Shown: piece by piece, positions 4,110 to 7,486 of the stretch
Numbering within the stretch: position 1 is the first letter of the stretch
Layout of the letters: each line of letters begins with the position of its first letter
Source of the DNA: Haloferacaceae archaeon
Lineage (GTDB): Archaea > Halobacteriota > Halobacteria > Halobacteriales > Haloferacaceae
Length of the DNA stretch: 7,486 nucleotides
NCBI GenBank assembly: GCA_018609965.1
Contig: JAHENP010000147.1
Coordinates: 1-7,486, forward strand
Reading direction: 5' to 3'
Notes under the pieces: generated by a model
Told to the model about the DNA's origin: nothing
What the model saw: only the letters and a program-made list of their open reading frames with translations
Databases searched by the model: none
Translations under genes and position numbers: made by a program

Positions 4110-4511
4110 ATGGCCCACGGGCGTGACGAGATCCTGGCCGTCCTCCAGGATGCTGGCGGCGACAGCCTACGTGACGCGTGGCTGTTCGACGACGGTGGAC
4201 ACGAGTCGTTGTATCTCCGGCCGGACGTGCGCGACCGGGTCGCGGAGTTGGACGTGGAACGCTACATCGACAACGAGCGGTACGGCTACGTTACCCGGGA
4301 GACGTGGGAGTCGCTCCACTACACGGACTACGAGTTCACCATCCGCGGCTTCGACGAGTTCACGCTCTACCGGACGTTTCTGGGGACGGACGACGACCGG
4401 GTCGGACTGATGGCCAGCTTCGACCCCGGCGCGTCGGTGGCGTTCCAGACGGTGACCCGCGAACTGTACGAGCAGTTCGAGCACACGCCGATCACAGTCG
4501 AGCCGGAGTAG
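4110..4511 (+). CDS. Uncharacterised acidic haloarchaeal protein, 133 residues
   Basis: I do not recognise a functional family. The N-terminal helix (GRDEILAVLQDAGGDSL) is followed by an acidic, aromatic-rich body. This includes WLFDDGGHESLYLRPDVRD, LDVERYIDNERYGYVTRE, LHYTDYEFTIRGFDEFTLY and a C-terminal alpha/beta-looking stretch, VGLMASFDPGASVAFQTVTR. No signal peptide, membrane segment, Cys pairs or catalytic motif is visible. The protein has the size and pattern of small single-domain haloarchaeal proteins of unknown function, possibly sensing, since the last segment resembles the end of a small alpha/beta ligand-binding fold, but that is a guess. ATG 4110 fits the TATA-like box at 4078. 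The gene is divergent from the NTPase operon and convergent with the broken MBL gene, and ends at TAG 4509-4511. It probably shares regulation with the divergent operon through the repeats between them. Confidence 0.85.
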   Translation: MAHGRDEILAVLQDAGGDSLRDAWLFDDGGHESLYLRPDVRDRVAELDVERYIDNERYGYVTRETWESLHYTDYEFTIRGFDEFTLYRTFLGTDDDRVGLMASFDPGASVAFQTVTRELYEQFEHTPITVEPE

Positions 4512-4513
4512 CC

Positions 4514-4590
4514 GCAGTTCTGGTGGCGAGTGAGTCGGCTCTGGTTCGCGTGGCGAGCGAGTCAGTTCCAGTTCTCGTAGTGACTCACTC
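4514..4590. repeat. Imperfect tandem repeats between convergent genes
   Basis: Three related blocks of about 25-28 bases carry the motif GTGGCGAG(T/C)GAGTC, at 4523-4536 and 4550-4563, with a decayed third version up to the stop codon of the minus-strand gene. The spacing of the two clear copies is 27 bases. The repeats fill the gap between the 4511 stop and the 4585 stop. No T-run is present. Confidence 0.4.
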
Positions 4591-5267
4591 TTGATCGGCG
4601 ACCGCGGCCGCGTCGGCGGCCGTCGCGGCGACTGTCCCGCCGTGGAAACACACCACCGACTCGAACGTGAGCGCCGCCAACCCCTCGACGGAGTCGAGTG
4701 CCGTCTCCATCTCGGGGGTGAACCCCGCCGGCGGCCCGGCGAGTTCGCCGTCGACGACGGTGAGCGCGTCGGCCGCCAGCAACAGCTTCTCGTCGGGAAG
4801 GTACACGAGACGTGACCGGGCGTGTGACCCGGCGTCTCGACGACTCGCATCGGGCCGGCGTCCGTCCGGAACACCGTTCCGCCGACCAGTTCCACGTCGA
4901 CGGCCGCCGGCGGGTAGCGGTCACCGTCGGATTTGATCGGCTTCGCTCGCCCGTCGACGTACGGTGCGTCGGCGACGTGTGCGTACACCGTCGGCGGCGT
5001 GCCGCGCGCGTCGGCAGCACGCTCCCGGAGCGCGACGAGACAGCCGGCGTGGTCCGGGTCCTGGTGGGTGAGCACCACCCCGGCCACGTCACCCAGATCG
5101 GCGCCGGCGGCCGCCAACGCGTCCACGAGATCGTCCGTCTGTCCCGGGAGACCGGTGTCGATCAACAACAGTCCCGTTGGCGTCTCGACGGCGACGGGGT
5201 GGGTGGTGAGTTCGCGGTCGCCCTGTCGTCCGGTCAGGGTGAGATCGTAGACCGTGTCGGGGAGCAT
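4585..5267 (-). pseudogene. MBL-fold metallo-hydrolase broken by a one-base frameshift
   Basis: The gene starts at ATG 5267 (MLPDTVYDLTLTGRQGDREL) and reads in frame for about 154 residues. This covers LTHQDPDHAG (H68, D70, D72, H73) and ETPGHTPGHVS (H148). The frame then turns into Arg/Ser-rich nonsense. The adjacent minus-strand frame continues the same protein from 4806: YLPDEKLLLAADALTV with the bridging Asp (D167 in the joined count), and VVCFHGGTV with the last His (H209), ending VADQE at TGA 4587-4585. Joining the frames gives about 227 residues, a normal length. The break is at about 4804-4811 and needs one added base, or a -1 shift, to give GHVS-x-YLPDEK. No slippery heptamer is visible, so deletion or sequencing error is likelier than programmed shifting. 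HQDPDH, with Asp for the usual second His, is a known variant of this fold. The gene lies downstream of sod on the same strand, separated by a T6 tract. Confidence 0.85.
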
Positions 5268-5348
5268 CGTCGGAGTGAAACGCGCCAAACGAGTGAACGT
5301 ACCGTTCGCGGCGACGCAGGCGAGAGCTACCGCTGACCGGAAGCGCCC

Positions 5349-5354
5349 AAAAAA
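5349..5354 (-). terminator. T6 terminator of sod
   Basis: AAAAAA at 5349-5354 is a T6 run on the minus strand, 25 bases after the sod TAA stop. A plain T-run of this length is enough for archaeal termination and separates sod from the MBL gene that starts at 5267. Confidence 0.6.
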
Positions 5355-5379
5355 GGTGAACGCGAGCGACGGAGTCGGC

Positions 5380-5982
5380 TTACTCGAACAGCTCGACAGC
5401 CTGTTCGAACCGAGTGGTCGGCTCGTCCCAGTCGACGACCTCGAAGAAGTTGTCGACGAAGTCACCACGGGCCGGCCCGTAGTCGTAGTAGTAGGAGTGC
5501 TCCCACACGTCGATGGAGAGAATCGGGTGACTCCCCCACATCGCGCCCTCGTCGTGGTTGTCGACGGCGACGTTCCGGAGCTGGTTCGAGAAGCTGTCGT
5601 ACACGAGCAGGGCCCAGCCAGAGGCGTCGGCGGCGGCGGCCTCGAACTCACCACGCCACGCCTCGTAGGAGCCGAAGTCCTCCTCGATGCGGTCGGCGAG
5701 CGCCCCCTCCGGCTCGTCGCCCCCCTCGGGCGACATGTTCTGCCAGAAGAGGTCATGGAGGATGTGGCCCGACGAGTTGTGGGTCACGTCGCGGATGGCG
5801 CCGGCAGACGAGCCGAAGTCGTGGTTCTCACGGTTCTCGGCCAGCGTCTCCTCGGCGGCGTTCCAGCCGTCAACGTAGCTCTGGTGGTGGGTGTCGTGGT
5901 GCCACGTCAGCACCTGCCCTGAGATGTGCGGTTCCAGTGCGTCCTTCTCGTACGGGAGCGGATCGAGTTCGTAGTTGGTCAT
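5380..5982 (-). CDS. sod: Superoxide dismutase (Fe/Mn family)
   Basis: This 200-residue cytoplasmic enzyme converts superoxide to oxygen and hydrogen peroxide. The full metal site is present: H28 in LTWHHDTHH, H76 in ILHDLFW, and D158 and H162 in DVWEHSYYYDYG. The N-terminal half has the helical hairpin (YELDPLPYEKDALEPHISGQ) and the C-terminal half the alpha/beta domain with GAMWGSHPILSIDVWEH. H152 in that segment sits where bacterial Mn-type enzymes have the outer-sphere Gln; archaeal enzymes often have His here, so metal preference cannot be called Fe or Mn from this alone, although haloarchaeal enzymes studied are mostly Mn-dependent. Length is normal and there is no signal peptide. ATG 5982 is preceded by GGAGG at 5992-5996 with about nine bases of spacing, one of the few Shine-Dalgarno-like sites in the window. 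The gene is divergent from the sensor kinase. Confidence 0.98.
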   Translation of the reverse strand: MTNYELDPLPYEKDALEPHISGQVLTWHHDTHHQSYVDGWNAAEETLAENRENHDFGSSAGAIRDVTHNSSGHILHDLFWQNMSPEGGDEPEGALADRIEEDFGSYEAWRGEFEAAAADASGWALLVYDSFSNQLRNVAVDNHDEGAMWGSHPILSIDVWEHSYYYDYGPARGDFVDNFFEVVDWDEPTTRFEQAVELFE

Positions 5983-5991
5983 CGTGTATCG

Positions 5992-6025
5992 CCTCCACTT
6001 CTACTGAGGGCCGGGAATCCCTTAA
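5992..6025 (-). promoter_or_regulatory. Ribosome binding site and possible TATA box of sod
   Basis: On the minus strand GGAGG (5996-5992) precedes ATG 5982 at normal Shine-Dalgarno spacing. Upstream, the only AT-rich candidate is TTAAG (6025-6021) within CCGTTAAGGGATT, which would place the transcription start close to the GGAGG. The RBS is clear and the TATA assignment is weak. Confidence 0.45.
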
Positions 6026-6136
6026 CGGTTGATGAGCCGGACGCTATCACGGCACACACACACTCTCGTCGACGTATTCGTTACTGATCTCCAGAGTATA
6101 TGCTTTTTGTTGGTGAAAAGTTGAACCCGCAGTTAC

Positions 6137-6193
6137 ACGGTGAACGGTCGAATGACAACGTTTTTGAAATTTGGAACCGTTCTGGAACCGTCG
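6137..6193 (+). promoter_or_regulatory. Sensor kinase promoter with repeated ACGGT/ACCGT operator-like sites
   Basis: TTTTTGAAATTT (6161-6172) is centred about 28 bases before ATG 6194 and fits a TATA element of a leaderless transcript. It is flanked by the inverted pair GAACGGT (6142-6148) and ACCGTTC (6176-6182). ACGGT is also repeated at 6137-6141, and TGGAACCGT is directly repeated at 6172-6180 and 6183-6191 with an 11-base, one-turn period. Sites overlapping the start region would suit a repressor. Confidence 0.45.
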
Positions 6194-7486
6194 ATGGACA
6201 GTGGTGGGGGGAATCAGCCGCAGAGCGTGTACGACGTGCTTCTCGTCGGGGGTCGAAGACTCGTCTCGGCAGTGTCTCACGCCTGCGGTGACTGGTGTGG
6301 ACTGCACCGCGTGGGAGACGCGGCGACTGCACGACCGTTGTTCACACGGCGACGGCCGGACTGTCTGGTCACCGACGAGACAGTCGAGTGGGAGGAACTC
6401 TCGTCGTCTCCGGCGCCGGTCGTGCTCGTCGCCGGCGACGAGACGGACGCCGCGGCGGCACTGGACGGGCCGGTGACGGCCGTCGTCCGGTGGTCGGACC
6501 CCGACTACCGGGCGCTCGTGGCCGCCCGGGTGCGTGCCGCCGCCGAGCGTCACCGCACGGAGACGAGTCACGAGCGCGACCGGGAGTGGCTCGACACGGT
6601 GTTGCGCCACTCCACGGACTCGATGAGCGTGCTCGACAGGGAGGGGTGTGCCGTCTACAACACGCCCGCGGTCGAAGACCAGCTGGGGTACGACCGGGAG
6701 AAACTCCGCGGCCAGAGCCTCCTGAAACACGTTCACCCGGAAGACCGCGAGGAGACCCGAGAGACGTTCTCGTGGGCAGTCGACCAGCCGGACGGAACGT
6801 ACGCGACGGCCACCTACCGCCGGCGTCACGCCGACGGCTCCTGGCGGTGGATCGAGGCCGTCGGCAACGTCCAGTTCGACAACCCCGCGGTCGGCGGGCT
6901 GATCCTCAACCGACGGGACGTGACCGAACGAGAGCGCCACCGGGAACGACTCCGGGAACAGGAGGCGTACGTCGGCAGCCTGCTTGACGCCCAGCCGGAC
7001 GTGTTCTACGTCGTCGACGAGGACGGACGGCTCCGGGAGTGGAACACGCGGTTGGTGTCCGTGTTGGGGTACGACGACGGCGAACTCGACAAACTGGACA
7101 TCGTCAGGGTGGTTGCCCCCGACGACCGCCAGACCGTCCGCGACTCGATCGGGCGGGTCCGCCGCGAACGCGAGCGGGTCCAGTGTGAGGTCGATCTCCA
7201 GACTGCCGCCGGGGAGCTGATCCGCTACCGGCTCAGCGGCGCGCCGCTGACCGACGGCGACGACAACGTCACCGGCGTCGTCGGCACCGGCCAGGACATC
7301 TCCGACCGACTCCGGCGCGAACAACGACTCTCGGTGCTCAACCGTGTGCTCAGACACAACGTCCGCAACCGGGCGAACGTCGTCGCCGGCCGCGCCCGCG
7401 GCCTCCGTGAACGACTCGACGGGGATGCGGCCGACCACGCCACGGAGATCGAACGTGTCGGCGCACAGCTTGACCGACTCGGTCGA
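6194..7486 (+). CDS. PAS-domain sensor histidine kinase (3' end outside the window)
   Basis: 431 codons are present with no stop before the window edge. Residues about 12-115 resemble a degenerate receiver: VLLVGG replaces the acidic-pair strand, but D61 in RPDCLVTDE sits where the phospho-acceptor would be. PAS domain 1 spans about 131-245 (LDTVLRHSTDSMSVLDREG, LKHVHPEDR, RRHADGSWRWIEAVG, RRDVTERER). PAS domain 2 spans about 256-372 (LLDAQPDVFYVVDEDGRLREW, VVAPDDR, GQDISDR). The dimerisation/phospho-acceptor box LNRVLRHNVRN follows, with H388. This RHNxRN form is typical of haloarchaeal kinases. The HATPase domain should lie beyond the edge. No membrane segment is present, so it probably senses a cytoplasmic, redox or light-related cue. 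ATG 6194 fits the AT-rich element at 6161-6172; an in-frame ATG at 6152 would add 14 residues but lies upstream of that element. Confidence 0.92.
   Translation, partial: MDSGGGNQPQSVYDVLLVGGRRLVSAVSHACGDWCGLHRVGDAATARPLFTRRRPDCLVTDETVEWEELSSSPAPVVLVAGDETDAAAALDGPVTAVVRWSDPDYRALVAARVRAAAERHRTETSHERDREWLDTVLRHSTDSMSVLDREGCAVYNTPAVEDQLGYDREKLRGQSLLKHVHPEDREETRETFSWAVDQPDGTYATATYRRRHADGSWRWIEAVGNVQFDNPAVGGLILNRRDVTERERHRERLREQEAYVGSLLDAQPDVFYVVDEDGRLREWNTRLVSVLGYDDGELDKLDIVRVVAPDDRQTVRDSIGRVRRERERVQCEVDLQTAAGELIRYRLSGAPLTDGDDNVTGVVGTGQDISDRLRREQRLSVLNRVLRHNVRNRANVVAGRARGLRERLDGDAADHATEIERVGAQLDRLGR

Noticed and set aside
4800..4815. Programmed -1 frameshift in the MBL gene
   Set aside because: The shift direction would fit, but there is no slippery heptamer and no obvious stimulatory stem in the expected place. 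A deletion or sequencing error is simpler.
4167..5756. 529-codon minus-strand open frame
   Set aside because: Only about 5267-4806 of it is genuine (the first part of the MBL protein). The rest is antisense to the 4110 gene or an out-of-frame reading of sod and the MBL gene, with the Arg/Ser/Pro-rich look of shadow frames.
5254..5922. 222-codon plus-strand open frame opposite sod
   Set aside because: It is a Val/Gly-rich shadow of the superoxide dismutase gene, whose metal ligands are unmistakable on the minus strand.
6047..7438. 463-codon minus-strand open frame opposite the sensor kinase
   Set aside because: Long antisense frames are common in GC-rich genomes. The plus-strand reading has clear PAS domains and an RHNxRN box, while the antisense product shows no domain.
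1..7486. Insertion sequences, transposase genes or tRNA genes
   Set aside because: I found no transposase-like frame, no terminal inverted repeats with target duplication and no cloverleaf sequence on either strand.

Overview
This window comes from a haloarchaeon (class Halobacteria). It is strongly GC-rich, the predicted proteins are acidic (many Asp/Glu, few Lys), the superoxide dismutase is of the archaeal type, the sensor kinase carries the haloarchaeal RHNxRN phospho-acceptor box, and several genes have a TATA-like box about 25-30 bases before the start codon, as expected for leaderless transcripts. No database search was possible, so families are named from visible motifs only.

Layout. 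Positions 1-368 are the leader-distal (trailer) end of a CRISPR array: five full 37-base repeats plus the last five bases of another, with 33-38 base spacers. The final repeat has a substitution in its 3' handle. Positions 369-549 contain a TATA-like box and then a compact predicted three-way-junction RNA (461-526). It sits in the leader of a small acidic protein gene of unknown function (550-1008), which ends at a hairpin/poly-T terminator. Positions 1058-1449 hold no convincing gene but contain a G-rich 27-base tandem repeat, three strong stem-loops and T-tracts. Next are a minus-strand uncharacterised acidic protein (1905-1450) and a divergent plus-strand zinc MBL-fold hydrolase (2130-2753). 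Convergent with the latter is a minus-strand two-gene operon: a small uncharacterised protein (3934-3590) overlapping by a GTGA junction a BioD-like P-loop NTPase (3593-2787). A divergent promoter region filled by three 36-base tandem repeats separates this operon from another uncharacterised plus-strand gene (4110-4511). A second MBL-fold hydrolase (5267-4585, minus) is broken by an apparent one-base deletion. Upstream of it on the same strand is an intact Fe/Mn superoxide dismutase (5982-5380). The window ends inside a divergently transcribed PAS-domain sensor histidine kinase (6194 to the edge).

Most of the coding content is ordinary haloarchaeal chromosome: oxidative-stress defence, MBL hydrolases, signal transduction and small conserved proteins. 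The most unusual signal is the structured RNA between the CRISPR trailer and the 152-residue protein. A 12-bp closing stem encloses two hairpins, one with a GCAA tetraloop and one with a self-complementary CCUAGG loop. Both strands of the closing stem have competing partners, one upstream and one directly abutting the start codon. This resembles a cis-acting RNA switch or a small RNA next to a CRISPR array. It is a prediction from base pairing by eye and has not been tested for conservation.
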